From NCBI GenBank assembly GCA_946811185.2, contig OX328103.1, forward strand, positions 28,750,172 through 28,814,171: a DNA stretch of 64,000 nucleotides. Direction: 5' to 3'. Of the stretch, positions 34,277-46,605 are shown one piece after another; the first letter of the stretch is position 1; each line of letters starts with the position of its first letter. The position numbers and the translations under genes were made by a program. A model generated the notes under the pieces. The model saw nothing but the letters and a program-made list of their open reading frames with translations, was not told the origin of the DNA and ran no database searches. This DNA is from Hippopus hippopus (taxonomy: Eukaryota > Mollusca > Bivalvia > Cardiida > Cardiidae).

Positions 34277-34439
34277 ATTATTACCGAAATTCCAATATCG
34301 ATGTACAACACGAAGAGAACTGTTCTGTTCTGTATGCAACAAACATGGTATGGGAGCTTTTCTCCTCCACACACTAGTTCAATAATAATCATTACATACC
34401 GGCTCCTTTGTTTGGACCAGGTCTATCTTTTTCAGAACG

Positions 34440-34560
34440 ACCCGTCTTAACAAAAGAATGCACGTGCACAGGTTTTTCTGTAGATAGAAAACCTGTCCAA
34501 GTGCGGGAAAGACCTGCTCCCGTGCTAGAAAGACCTGTCCCCGTGCAATTGACGGACCTT
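34440..34560 (+). repeat. Short minisatellite
   Basis: About four units of 20-25 bp reading gaaagacctgtccccgtgc. The local open frame is a by-product of the repeat. Confidence 0.55.
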
Positions 34561-35387
34561 GGGTCGTGCAGACAGAGTCGTAAACGACATCGGTACTTGC
34601 GCGATATTGATTTTTAGGAATTTGTTAAATAAGAGGAAGAATCTTGCAAATATACCCTTTGCAAAAACAGATTTTAATATGATTTTTATTGGTGACCAAA
34701 TCAGCTATTCTTTAATCATTTCTTTCAACGCGATCATTAAAAAATCTATCCCTTCCTATTTACAAAATGTGCTGTCACATTAAGGCCAACATTTAAAACA
34801 TTGTTGATAAAGTGTTTTTGTGGTATTTGTCGAAGACAATACCACTACAAGTTGGCTTCTTTACAAAAGAAGCCAGGAGAGGTCAGCATCAATGTTTTCA
34901 AATAGTTGGCTTTCAATTTCAATACATTTTGGTACATGTAAACAAACAAGTAAATAAGCCGCCGCGTAGAAACCTCGTATGCTTTACATGACGCTCATTT
35001 GACCTTCTTGTCGCGTTTTCAAGTCGCATGATCTTGTCCAGCAGTCTTCTTTCTCTTTTTTAACGAAATTCTTCTTATTCTTTCTTCTGTTTAGATTTAT
35101 TTGCTAAGTGAAAAATTACAATTATTTGAGGGGTCATTTGCAGCCATGGCAAATTAATATAACAACTATTTTTTTCTGAAATTCGTCATATAAAAATAAA
35201 CCACGTCTATTTCCTGTTTCGGTTTTTTGATTTCGCTTTGTTTACAAAACCATGACGAAACAGACTGTATCAGAACAATTTCGCAAGAAAAATGGACTTA
35301 GACAGCAAATTCTGTGGCAGTCTGCCTTTTAAACTCACCACTGTTGGAGAGGTCTGATGAGTTCAATACTGAATTTTGAAGACCATG

Positions 35388-35592
35388 TATCGTCAGAGCT
35401 CCAGATAAGAGGGAGTGATGGTATTCTAAATCCATTATTTCTCTTTGAAACCCTATGTTGTGGGTACTCATTAGAATTGTCTCGATGAAACAGTTCTAAT
35501 GAGTACCCACAACATAGGGTTTAGTGGAGAATTATTAACATTTTCAATTTTAAAATCAAAATCACTCCCTGTACCTGGAGCTCTGTATCGTA
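35388..35592. mobile_element. Foldback element around 35.5 kb
   Basis: The inner arms around AAACCCTATGTTGTGGGTAC and its complement are almost perfect (about 30 bp, 20-base loop). Outer arms (CAGAGCTCCAG / CTGGAGCTCTG) extend the inverted repeat to about 200 bp overall. Confidence 0.7.
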
Positions 35593-36604
35593 TTTTGTGC
35601 AAAGCCGAAGGAAATAAACCCAATTAAACTCAATTTTTCTCAGACAAATGAGTTTTTCGGTAGCACTCAGATATGTAATTGGAAATGGCATGTTAAAATA
35701 CACTGGGTGAGGCCATCGATCGTGAAAATATTAATTCTTGATTGAAAATAGCTTCACTCGTCCATATCCTTCTATTGGCGCAATGATATACAAAATTTGT
35801 CTACTGATCGCTTGGTCCTGGGCTTTTTCGTTCCAAAAACAGTTCGTCCCATGGCTTGTTCGTCCCATGATTGCGCGTTACTCCATTTGATTGGGCATGA
35901 ATATTTATATATCGAAATAATTGATTTTAATATTGGGAATTAAATGTTAACGGCCAAATATATTTCGAAATCATAGTTTTCATTTACAAACTTAATTTTA
36001 TTTGATATATTCACATTGTTTTCTCTCTATCCATCATGCATCCTATTGTCAAGGGACGTTACTCCTGACTCCTCCTAATGATCAATGGGAGACCACCAAT
36101 ACACAGATAATCCTAACTTTGTCGTGAGTACTCTCCCTTCAACGAAAAAAGTATTTATTTGCTTCGTAGGTTGACTTTTAAGCCAATATTTGAATAATAT
36201 TTCTCCTTTTCTTTCAAATTATTAATTCCACACAATGGCTTCCTTGACAAATACCACCTCAGTGTTCTCGACGCTTTGATTCCTTAAGTTCTGTTGTTAC
36301 ATACATGTAATTCATTCATACCTAAACCCAACTTATTTTTCGTATTTTTTCTAGTTTTCATAAGTTAAATAGCAAAATTGAGAAAACGCTAATGACAGAC
36401 GCATTTTCTAAAACATGTTTGCAATATTGTTGTATTTTGTTGTTAATGCACCCTATTTCCTATGAGACCGACTGTTGATTTGCCCGTATTAGCACAGTTC
36501 AGCCTCTGGAGCGAAAAGGCCCTCATGTTTCTTTTTATATTGTGAGAAAGCAACACTAACATAGGAGCACTTTCCTTCTATGGCAGACCCGGCACAGCTA
36601 GGCT

Positions 36605-36797
36605 CAAGAATTCAAACGAAATGCAAATTGAGCGGCCCGATCAGTTCCATAGTCTAATGATCAGAACTGCTTTTGAACCAGCTGTCCTAAGCTCGATCCC
36701 ATGGTCCCGGGATGGAGCATCCCTGGAAGTGTCGCCGTGATATGACTGAAATAATGTTGAAAGCGGTGTAACACTGTTCAATCAATCAACCAATGAT
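36605..36797 (+). mobile_element. SINE
   Basis: Tail GTCGCCGTGATATGACTGAA, then ATAATGTTGAAAGCGGTGTA and an (aatc)n end. The head has a B box-like ctcgatcccatgg but is weak. Confidence 0.65.
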
Positions 36798-37221
36798 TAC
36801 TGACCTACGGCCCTATAAAACTGGATGAATTAGTGCAAACGGACACACGGTAGAATTGAAAACACGAGAGTGTTACTGGCAAAAGCTCAAATCCATGAAT
36901 AGTTCATTCATTTCGAACCTATATAGACCAATAAACTCACTCGTGCAGCATCAACAAACTTACCCAAATAAAAAAAATACAAAGGTCGATGCTCACGTGG
37001 TGTCAATTTCAAGCCACGATTCATTAATGTTCAAGTGAGAAAATAAAACTGATAAATGAATAATAAAAAAAAAAAAAACCCAAAAGTTACAAAACCATAA
37101 AACATGTAATACGCTTCTTTTTTTTTTTCATCGAACATACCCATTCTTTTCGACATGGTTGTTAAGTCGTCTGCTCAATACTGATGGTGGCCGGTATGTA
37201 AGTCGGATATCGGCCTCGTAC

Positions 37222-37348
37222 ATCGGTCTTTCCGTATAAGAACGACCTGGGCACGAGGTTCACAAAACACCTCGAGCGCTTCGCGCTCTCGGTGTTACGT
37301 GAAGCTCGTGCCCAGGTCGTTCTTATACGGAAAGACCTCGAACTCGGT
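37222..37348. mobile_element. Foldback element with about 38-bp arms
   Basis: GGTCTTTCCGTATAAGAACG and its partner CGTTCTTATACGGAAAGACC flank a loop with a second small stem (gagcgcttcgcgctc). Flanks repeat GGTCGAT-like sequence. Confidence 0.75.
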
Positions 37349-37395
37349 CGATATTTTATACTAAACCTCGATATCTCCTTTTGCAGGGAAGAAGC

Positions 37396-37625
37396 TTAAC
37401 TCTTACCAAACGTCAACATTTTAGACATGACCAAAATGTAAGCATGTGCAGACAACAAAATAAATGTCGCTCAAATGATGATTTCTGCATTTGATAAGGT
37501 AGAAAACAATTGTGGGAAAAGGAGAAAATGCTGGTTACCAGCATTTTCTCCTTTTCCCTCAATTTTTTCAAAAGTCTCCTTTCTTCAGGGTCGTTAAAAC
37601 TCGGGGTTGTGTGGTAAATGGTTAA
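37396..37625 (+). mobile_element. Hp1 MITE, complete
   Basis: TTAA at both ends and a near-perfect core. About 48 bases from the neighbouring foldback. Confidence 0.85.
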
Positions 37626-37629
37626 ACTA

Positions 37630-38550
37630 TATGTATAGAAATTACAACAACAAGCAGAAATACAATTGATAATGACTGTTTATTTTTAAATCATTAACAA
37701 CAATGCTATTTGTAATAGCCCTTCAAAAAAAAAAAAAACCCGTCGTTGGCAATAATGCCTTCACAAGAGCAAAATCAAAGAGGTATTCGAATGTCTTCAA
37801 AAAATTAATTCTTCAGTCACGTATTCGAATGTGAGAGAAATTTTGGAAGCAGTCTTGCATAAATCAAACGTCAGATATATATATATTTTTTAATAGACTA
37901 CACGATCTTCATTTTTTTAAACGTTTCACAGAAATGTTTCAAACAATTCGGAAATTCATCGATAGTGCTATACGAAGGGCGATACCTAAGAAGGTGCCGA
38001 ATTGACTTTTTGGGTTCTGTGTATTCGTTATCGAAAGGGTTTTAAATTATTTACGGCCAAATTCTAGCTATCTGAACAGTTAAAGATATTTGATATAATA
38101 CAGAGTTTAAAAATGTACTTTCATTCAGAAATTATTGCATAATCTCCTTGTTTATTTCGACAGCGGACGACACAAGCTGTGAATGAACATTTCTTGCATT
38201 ATCTCCCGCTAAATGATATTCTACGAATACACATCTACATGTATCTAATTTGGGCATTCTGGGTATATGACATGCGCAGACAACATTTCTTTAATGAAAA
38301 TGGGGGCAGCCTGTGTAAACAATGTTCATATGCATATGGCAATATTTAACGAAAAAAAAAAACTTTAAGTATTTAGAGTATTTCAAACTGACATTTTTTT
38401 TTTTTTTTAGTTTTGACGAAATTTCGACAAAGAAATCAAACATAAGTTGTATGATTTGTTAAGTCAGAGCTGAATATCATTTGTAGATCTGTGTTGTTCG
38501 TCCCTACGCCAGCCATGCAAAACTGAAAGTGAGTGCGCATGCGTCGTTGC
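37630..38550. other. No gene recognised
   Basis: AT-rich sequence with A and T runs; no ORF, splice-consistent exon or repeat that I can support. Confidence 0.4.
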
Positions 38551-38554
38551 GCAT

Positions 38555-38622
38555 GATGTATTTGGTTCCGGCCAAAACGATCACAGTAAGCGGATTTGCT
38601 ATATAGCAAATCCGCTAAAAAC
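38555..38622. repeat. 60-bp repeat with palindrome, copy 2
   Basis: Same orientation as the copy at 33,955 and differing at only two or three positions. Confidence 0.75.
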
Positions 38623-39254
38623 TATATCGACTCGAGCAAGATGGGGTCTGGCATTATCCCGTGGTCAAGTCGTTATGATATCATGGGTTTGAAGCAGTGG
38701 GACAACAACAGGGCCTCGAATATTTTCCTTCTGTATTTAAGCATCTAATTCCTTCAATAACGGCGATGGGGTGCGATACCCATAAGCATTACCTCCCCAC
38801 ACTGTATCTGACCCACCACCCCATACCATACTGCGTCGGAACAGTCGTACACGGGCCTCAGCTCGGGACAATATAACCATCGACTCATTAGACAAAAGAA
38901 TTCTCCGCCAAAGCTTTCTTAACCCTTTTATTGTATCCCAAGGCCAATTGCTCTCAATTAAAGCGATGAAAGTAATAAGATTTCTGATAGGCTTAGCCAT
39001 TTCTAAACCACATGATTTAGCCTATCAGAAACAGCGTTACTTTCTAACTTTATACATGTAATAAAATTAAGAATGCAATCTAGAAAGGTTGTTGAATATG
39101 GCCCCTGGAATCAGCATACCATGGTCGAAAGAACAGATCTCTCTACAAACATGAAATTTTATCGCCCTCCACCCATTGCAGCTGACATTTACAAAAAACT
39201 ATTTGAGGGGGCTAAATGCATCACCGTTATGCAAGATACTAATGTCGCAATCAT

Positions 39255-39451
39255 AACGATTATGGATCCCTAAGGCCAACCTTTCTAAAAACCGACTGAA
39301 TCATGCCATAAGCTGGTCCTACGACATGCAGAAAATTAACCAGTAGCAAAAAGTTTCTGCCCAGGTCAGCCTGCGCAATCCGCGCAGGCTGACCTGGGTC
39401 AATACTTTTTGCAAATGCATTAAGCCCCCTTTCCACTGAGGCATGGCTCAT
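39255..39451. mobile_element. MITE family C, copy 3
   Basis: Contains a strong stem GGTCAGCCTGCGCAATCCGC with its partner GCGCAGGCTGACC, then TACTTTTTGCAAATGCATTA and the GAGGCATGGCTCAT end. The left end is unclear. Confidence 0.6.
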
Positions 39452-39589
39452 TTATATTTAAAGGATTTTACATTCAACTACCACAATTTTTTCTTATCGT
39501 CTAATATTTCTTAAGATTTTCTGGTGAAAACGCGATAAACATTGTAATAGGCAGTTTTAATTTAAACCAGATTTATCCTTTTCACGTTG

Positions 39590-39833
39590 GGTTCTATGTG
39601 TCATAGTGGTAAAGTGTATGGTTGGTAGCCTGGAAATCCTGGGTTCGAGCCTTACTGGTAGCACTGTGTTTTTCAGGAGAGTGTCCTTCGGCATGATACT
39701 TCAGAGCCCTAGCCTGATACTAGTGAAGCTCTGGGCATACATGAATGGATCTATCTGAGCTGTCGCCGTGATATGGCTTGAATTACATTGAAAGGGGCGT
39801 AAAACACAACCTATCAATTAAGCGATCATTTTA
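39590..39833 (+). mobile_element. tRNA-derived SINE
   Basis: Head with catagtggtaaagtgtatgg and GGGTTCGAGCC (B box); middle with gagtgtccttcggcatga; tail CTGTCGCCGTGATATGGCTT and TGAAAGGGGCGTAAAAC. Confidence 0.75.
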
Positions 39834-39947
39834 CACATCTGACACCAACACTAAGTGTGAGTTATTTTGACACTCTCCCATTCCACCATTTTTTTCTAAG
39901 CCTTTACCAGAAGAAAAACTTTAAGGATTGTCCGAGTTTAACTCTTT

Positions 39948-40364
39948 ACCAAACGACCGAATTTAAACTCGTTTAAGTACAGCGTTTGCAGACGACAAAT
40001 TACGAGTGGCTTAAAAAGTTGAAATAACAAAGGCGCAAACAGTCCCCGTTACCAACATTTTCTCTTTTTCCGACATTGTTTTCCAAAGCCTTCTTCCATA
40101 GCTCAGTCGGTAGCATGCAGGACTTGAGAACAGGGGTTTGCTGGTTCGATCCCCGGCTCGGCCAATTTCTTTCCGCATTATTTCGACGATTATATGGGAC
40201 AGCAGTCAGTGGCTTAGAGAGAATATTGTGCGGAGTACTTGTGAAAAAAAGAACTTTAAGAAACCATGGATACGTGCAGTGGGCGCCGCGATATAACTGA
40301 AATAATGTTGAAAACGGTGTTAAACACGATACAATCAATCAAAGCCTTCTTCCTCAGAGCCGTT
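39948..40364 (+). mobile_element. Hp1 MITE interrupted by a SINE
   Basis: The left end TTAACTCTTTACCAAACGAC and the hairpin region are present. The R flank is split by the SINE at 40,098-40,340 and resumes at 40,341 with the duplicated aaagccttcttcc. Confidence 0.8.
40098..40340 (+). mobile_element. tRNA-derived SINE with 13-bp target-site duplication
   Basis: The perfect direct repeat aaagccttcttcc flanks it at 40,085-40,097 and 40,341-40,353. Head: A box TAGCTCAGTCGG and B box GGTTCGATCCC, 243 bp in total. Tail: GCCGCGATATAACTGAAATA, ATGTTGAAAACGGTG and an (aatc)n end. This copy defines the family limits. Confidence 0.9.
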
Positions 40365-40370
40365 AACCTT

Positions 40371-40606
40371 TAACTTACTAAATAAGTGAAATGAAACTTT
40401 CAAGCGGATAGTAGGCTAAAAACCCAAATTTTGCGTTTTCAAAGGCATTTTCTAGGGGGGGGGGGGAGGGGTAAAGATATCTCCTTATCGGGCACGTAGA
40501 TCCTAGATCAGACTACAAATTCTCTGCAGCCTGATCTTGATCTACACTGTCTGCAAAAGGTTTGTGAGTCGCGCTTAGGTAAGACTGTGTGGTAAAGGGT
40601 TAAACT
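40371..40606. mobile_element. Hp2 element, near full length
   Basis: Starts near TTAACTTACTAAATAAGTG and contains GATCAGACTACAAATTCTCT with its inverted partner and TGAGTCGCGCTTAG. It runs into an Hp1 right terminus (GTGTGGTAAAGGGTTAA). Confidence 0.6.
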
Positions 40607-40649
40607 GTACGAAAAACTAAATGCGTCTCTTTTGACAGTGACAGGCTTT

Positions 40650-40910
40650 CCCTCGAAAATGTAGAAATCATTGTGGGAAAAGGACAAAAAGCTGCTAACA
40701 AGCATTTTCTGATTGTCTAAAAATGTTTTCAACTCCTTCTTTGTCGTTTAACCCTTAAAGCGCTGAATAAATGGACCTTTTTAATTACGAAAACCAAGAG
40801 GGCCATTATGGCCCTGTATCGCTCCACTGGCTTTTTAACCCTTTACCACACAAATCGAAGTGTTGATGACCCTGAAAGAGAAGGCTTTCGAAAACATTGA
40901 ACATTGTCAG
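40650..40910. mobile_element. Hp1 fragments (two)
   Basis: A forward core fragment (40,650-40,745) and a reverse R-end fragment (40,838-40,910) flank a piece of array terminus (agagggccattatggccctg). Confidence 0.55.
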
Positions 40911-41219
40911 GCAATACAAGCATGTTTATTCACTGGCATGAAAAGTAAAGTTCTTAGAAAAAAAAAAAAACAAAAAAACTGAATGATAGAAACCTTACTT
41001 TGAATTTAATGTTCCACGCATATGAAAATAACTATTAGCATCAAAATGAACCACTCTCCCTGAAACAGAATATTTTCTATCAAAAAACTTAAACACCTAG
41101 CACCAATCATGTATCACTGCAGTTTGATAATCAAGGGAGGTAAATAGTAACAAACTTTATCCTTTATAACAGGAGTTATTTCCCTTGATTAATATTTAAA
41201 TTGAAGTGACTATATAAGA

Positions 41220-41610
41220 AAGCCCATGTTAAACATGTGATCCCTGGGATGGAGCCAATTTTGACCCCAGGCCTAAAATATGAAGATACTTGTTAAAGGT
41301 CCATTAGATAAAGCTACATGCCAAATTCAGTAGCCCTGGGCCTTATGGTTTCAGAGAAGAAGATTTTTAAAAATGTTCAATATTGTTCAGTTTTGTTGCC
41401 ATGGCAACCAGTTTTTGAAGGAATCAAATTCTTTCAAGAAATTCTGAAGAGGACCATGGCAGGATAATTTCTGTGAAGTTTCATCAAATTTGGATGGGTA
41501 GTTTCAGAGAAGAAGATGTTTGAAATAAAAGTTAACGCACGCACAGACGAACGGACGGACGGACGCACGACGGACACCAGGCCATGACATAAACTCGCTG
41601 GCCAGTGGAA
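41220..41610. repeat. Partial pearl-like element
   Basis: Reverse orientation relative to 29,916: one unit (TAGATAAAGCTACATGCCAA, GCCCTGGGCCTTATGG), TTGCCATGGCAACCAG and the ACGGACGGACGG block. Confidence 0.65.
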
Positions 41611-41669
41611 CTAACAAGCAGAAGTATTGCTAATACAAGGTTGATTCCCTTACGATATGAAACACAGTT

Positions 41670-41750
41670 AGCAGACTGTGTAGATCCAAGATCAGACTGC
41701 ACGTTCTGTGCAGTCTGATCTTGATCTACGCTGTCTGCAAAAAACAACTC
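41670..41750. mobile_element. Hp2 palindromic element
   Basis: GTAGATCCAAGATCAGACTG ... CAGTCTGATCTTGATCTACG: arms of about 22 bp around a short loop; the best-paired Hp2 core in the window. Confidence 0.75.
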
Positions 41751-41829
41751 AAATTAGTTCCTGGACTTTTTAAACGGGTTTTAGTTGGAAATGTATAATT
41801 AAATAAAAAGTGGGAAGATATTTTATTCC

Positions 41830-43340
41830 TCCCCCCCCCCCCCCAAGAAGTACATGTAGGGGGTTTATTTAAGGAGTATGAATATTGAATATGGTAAGAA
41901 AAAGAATAACCTAAAGACAAATTTGTGTTAGTCTAACGGATTAACTGCATGCAATACACAAATGCACCCAAGTCCTCCCAAAAATTGAAAGAAACGTGGC
42001 ATATCTAAATTTAGCAGTAGGCCTATTGATCACGTGTTTTAGTCATTCTTTTCGGCCGCGGAATTTTCGAAATGGAAGAACCGTAGAACTAACCAGTATA
42101 TTTCTCTGCATGACAGTTGAATATACTTCAATTTGGATTAATAAAGGAATTTAAGGTATGGGCAATGTAACAAACAAAATTCACAGGTGTAGAATATTTA
42201 CAAAAGGAAGTAAAAAACATGACACGGCTAATTATAACTTGGCAAGGTCATTGTGTCCAAGTCCTAGGTTGACATGCGCAAATGTAATTCTATTAAGACT
42301 AATTATAATATTACTGATCACATGTTCCAGATTACCCAATCAGCGCTCAAGGCGATTCTTTTCGGCTGCAACGGCCATTATTGGGAAAGGCGCTCCAGTT
42401 TTTCTATGTGGAAAAATGAATTTTTCTTCTTTTAGGAATTGAATAGGGCTATTCCAGGTATGGATTATTTGATATATTCGATTTATACATAATTTACCAG
42501 GTTTATTTTCTAGTTTTTGATGTAATTTTTTGTTAAAATGAATCCAAATGCAGTGGCCCAACGTCCGTATTTGAGTTTGAAGCAGCCCTATTTTCATTTT
42601 GAGTCATTCCGCTTCCCGTGTTCATCACATATTATTGTTATTTTTCTCCCTGGAAGTAAATATGACAAGCATCACTTGGTACTGAAAAAGGATAATGCTC
42701 TATTTTGGAAAAGTCGTTTAGACGTCAGGAAAGAGTGAAATCGATCGACACTCAGTTTCATCATATTCCGAGCAAGAGCCGTTATATTTTTCTTGGAAGT
42801 CTGGCGATATTTTATCGAAATCGAGGCTGATGATGTCATACCATCTGTTGATATTATCGTCTGCAAGAATCGCAGAAAAATGAGGTTAAATAGGCAAATC
42901 GGTGAACTTTTAAAGCTCATATTCAAAACATGATTTTACCAGCGGACAAACCCCTTCTCATGAAAACTTCAAATTATTTCAAGACTAAACTGCGTTAAAA
43001 AAACTGTTAAAAATAAAAATTGCAAATGTATTTGATCACCCAAACAGGTCGCACCCTGTAAATTATATTTAAAATTTATTTCTAGTCTTTACTCAGGACA
43101 GTCCAAACAATTAGTTTTCCCGAAATATTTGGACAGTCTATAACATTATTTTTCCAAAATATTGGACAGTTGATTTTTCAGGAAATGTTTCTGATAATGA
43201 TCGGTTGCATAATACACATTTCTACATGGTATTGTTAACTAATCGTTATGAACATGGATCCTTCGAAAGCCAGTAACTATCACATTGGTAGAGTCAGGAA
43301 ATAAGACCAAAATAATTTCAACATCAAGGTTTTTTTGTTA
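41830..43340. other. No gene recognised
   Basis: A C run at 41,831-41,844 and scattered short open frames. The frame at 42,538-42,738 opens NPNAVAQRPYLSLKQ but has no recognisable family, splice context or conservation clue. Confidence 0.35.
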
Positions 43341-43361
43341 AAAATGTCTTGTCAAAGCCAG

Positions 43362-43470
43362 CAATGTAGATTAAGATCAAAGATCAGACCCAAAATTCTG
43401 CCTAGTCTGATCTTGATCTACAGAGGCCGTAAAGGCAACAAAAGTTTTGAGAGATGATATAGGGGTTAAA
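43362..43470. mobile_element. Hp2 element, diverged
   Basis: GATCAGACCCAAAATTCTGC with the partner TAGTCTGATCTTGATCTACA. Confidence 0.6.
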
Positions 43471-44094
43471 TCTTTCTTGAATTTTTTATTCTATGCACCT
43501 CCTTTTTTTCAAAACATTTTGATACCTTCTGCAGACGTCACAAGTGAAAATCGTTACTTTGACTGAGAGAAATAGTTCTAAACAGTACTGTTTTGTCCCC
43601 ATATAAACAATATAAAATCACTGATAAATAGGAAAGCTTGTTGTTTGTTTTCTTTCTTTGTTGGTTATCCATTTATATTTTAATTTGATGCATTAATTTG
43701 CGCATGCATTGCTTTGTATGTCAGCAGCAAGGAATTTTTAAGTAAAGAGTTGAAGGACCTATTTTTCTGCTGACTACACAACACATGTAACAGGACTGTG
43801 GTGTTTCAGAAACAATCAATGCTTAAAGCAGAAAGGGTCTATCAGATAGTATAAAGCAGGCATGGTATTTGCTTATTGTGGGGTCATTTTGTGTTGAGTG
43901 GAGGTCAGCTTGCAACCAGGTATAAATTTCTTGGAGCAGAACAGTTATAAGTGTATTCCATGTGCATTACAAGCCTCTCTATTTTATGCAAATTCTAGAG
44001 CAAACATTTGTGTACTGCAGATGGCTAGTTATATACTTTTGGTCATACTAATTTACTCTTTCAATGTCCATGGCAAGATGGCAGTTGTCAAAGT

Positions 44095-44165
44095 TTTCAT
44101 GGACGGTGCAGATAGATATCAGACTTCAGTGCAGTCTGATCTTAGATCTGTATCATCCGCTGCTC
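44095..44165. mobile_element. Hp2 element, diverged
   Basis: ATCAGACTTCAGTGCAGTCTGAT core followed by cttagatctgtatcatccgc. Confidence 0.55.
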
Positions 44166-44284
44166 AATTAGTAATTATGGCCAAACTAGCAATTTTTTAG
44201 AAGAGTTCTTCTTTTAGGCCTAAATGAGGTAAGAAAATATCAATAACATGTATTTCAAGATAGAAAACCACCAAAACTATACCA

Positions 44285-44514
44285 TTAACTCTGTACTCCA
44301 TGACAAAAGTTAGACTTGTCCAAGTTGTAAGCATTTACAGGCAACAAATTCAATGTAGTCCAAACATTAGAGTTTGTTATTAAAAGGGGAGAAAACATTT
44401 TGGGAAAAGGAGAAAATGCTGGTTACCCTGTGGAAGAAGGCTTTTCCCAAAATGTTTTCAAAAGCCTTCTTCCATAGGGCTGTTAAAACTATGGATTGTC
44501 TGGTGAAGGGTTAA
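44285..44514 (+). mobile_element. Hp1 MITE with second hairpin arm altered
   Basis: TTAA at both ends. After GGTTACC the expected return arm is replaced by tgtggaagaaggcttttccc, so the stem is broken. Confidence 0.72.
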
Positions 44515-44936
44515 CAGTTTTTACCCCTGCACTGCCTCTTTAAAATGAATCTAAATTTGTAGGATTTTACCCGTATTATTTCTGACTGGCTTTTTCCAGA
44601 AACAAGTTCAATTCTGTTATTTTGGCTACCCCCTATTTTTCAAAATGATAATTTCTTGAAGATTAGGACACAAAAAAACTTAATAATTAATTCAGAATAT
44701 ATAGGCATATTATGGTGCAATTTCACTGGTCAGGATTTACTAGTTATGGTTGTAACATGACCAGCTAGGGAGGTTTAGGGTCAGTCTGTTTTTAAAAATG
44801 CTGGTTTATTCTCACTCCTGGGGAATAAATCTGCATTATCAAGTGGCTGCACTGTGTTGGATATGTCATGCTCATTGAAATAATTTTGTAAATATTTGGA
44901 AAAAAATTGGATATGTCTGGTATACTTGAAGAACGT

Positions 44937-45170
44937 TGACCCTTTACCACACAATGAAGACTTTTAACGACCCTGAGGAAGAAGCCTATTGAAAACGTTG
45001 CAGGAAAAGGAGAAAAAGCTGGTATCTAGCATTTTCTCCCATTCCCCCAGTGTTTTCTACGCTATGGAAGACATGTTATCCTCATTTGAATTACATTTAA
45101 GTTGTTCTCTGCAAAATTAATGCTCTCAGTTTGGACAAGTCCATATTTTTCTCATGTGGTATACAGTTAA
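44937..45170 (-). mobile_element. Hp1 MITE, near complete
   Basis: Left end GACCCTTTACCACACAATG, a core with mismatches, right end TTAA at 45,167-45,170. Confidence 0.72.
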
Positions 45171-45307
45171 TTTAAGTTTCATTTTTACCCCTGTAATTAA
45201 TCAATAAACACTATTGCTTGTGGATTAACATCACAATTTTCAGTGTGATGAGAGTAATTCTTTCAGTGTCAAAAAAAATAATTCTGTCCTCTTTTGCTGT
45301 ACAGGCA

Positions 45308-45770
45308 GAAGGTATAGATCTAAGATCAGACTGTATGTGCTGTGCAGCCAGATCTTGACCTATGCAGCTGCAAAAAGTGCCTGTCTGTGCCTATCAAATA
45401 TAAAACTTAATGGATATTCAGCCTGATCTTGGTCTGCAAAAAGTGCCTGTCAGCATCTTGAAGATCAGACTCCAGGGATGTTCTGGCTGATCTTTGTCTA
45501 CTCTTATCACAAAGACAAAAGACAAAAGCTTGTGACAAGGAGAGTATAGGTCAGGCAGCTTTTCACTCACTGTTGGAACAAAAGAGTCCTGTCAATTGAA
45601 AGATTTCAGATTTTTTTTTTTGTAAATAAGTTCGGATTTTGATATTTCAAACCCTTCAGCAGCTAAGCGTTGACTCCAGGCTCTTTGGTGGGCAGTGGAG
45701 ACCAAGATCAGACTGCACAGAATGTTCAGTCTGATCTTGAATCTGCACCATTCTATACTGTGAATCTTTT
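45308..45770. mobile_element. Cluster of Hp2 cores
   Basis: Diverged Hp2 palindromes at about 45,310-45,380, 45,440-45,510 and 45,690-45,770, each built on GATCAGACT and its complement. A nearby CAGCAGCTAAGCGTTGACTC fragment at 45,657 is the element's outer end. Confidence 0.55.
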
Positions 45771-45834
45771 ACCAGGGAAATGAACTTACTATTGATTGGA
45801 AGTTTTTATTTTATCATTTAGTTATTCATTTAGT

Positions 45835-46425
45835 TAACTCTGTACACTCTGTACCTCATGACAAAACTTAAGACCTGTCCAAACTGAAATCATTTGTCAG
45901 GGCTTTTTTTTTTATGGTTTGGGGAAGACACTGGACGCTGGTCAAAAGGGGAAAAAACGCACGACAAAGGCCATATTTGGGGAATTTTCACCAGAATCCC
46001 AAGAGTCATTTACTCTTGTGCCGAAATTTTCAAAATTCATAATGGAATTTCCAAGAGTCAAAGAGAAATGTCCAAGGGTCAAAATTACTTGGTTATCATG
46101 GAGAGATAAGGGTGAAATAAAGGCAATTTTTCATTTATGCTATTTGTTTATGGAAACAAATTAGACAAGAAAATACCTCATCTTATGTACAAACTTGCTG
46201 AAATTAAGTGGAAAGAAGAATTTTGACTCGCAGCCCTAGCATGCAATTCATCTGTATGAACTAACAGACACAAACTGCCTTTTAACTGTTTACCAAACAA
46301 CAAAATTTTAGACTCAATCATGTTTTAGACATTTGCAGATGATAATTCAAATGTGGCTGGAACAATTTGATTGTCTTTCATAGCCTAGAACATTGTGGAA
46401 AAGGGAGAAAATAAAGGTCAAATCC
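45835..46425 (+). mobile_element. Two truncated Hp1 left halves
   Basis: 45,835-45,900 and 46,283-46,425 carry the left end and flank only. The second stops at the first hairpin arm. Confidence 0.55.
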
Positions 46426-46605
46426 ATTAAAGTGTTATTTCTTTAAATTTTAGTCTTCTTTTTTGGTCCAATTTCGTCTTCTTTCACACTTGTTCCAGTG
46501 CTAATACTGTAAGACAAGAAGGCCTAACCTCCATCCTTCCCCACCATCTAATCTATAAAGGTTGTGTATTTTCATTTTAAAAACAACCAAAGTTTTTCCT
46601 AACTT

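Noticed and set aside
34812..36262. Possible larger element with gtggtatttgtc-type inverted ends
   Set aside because: Only about a dozen matching bases at each end and no target duplication.
40098..40165. tRNA gene, from A and B boxes
   Set aside because: It is the head of a 243-bp SINE with a target-site duplication, not a free tRNA gene.
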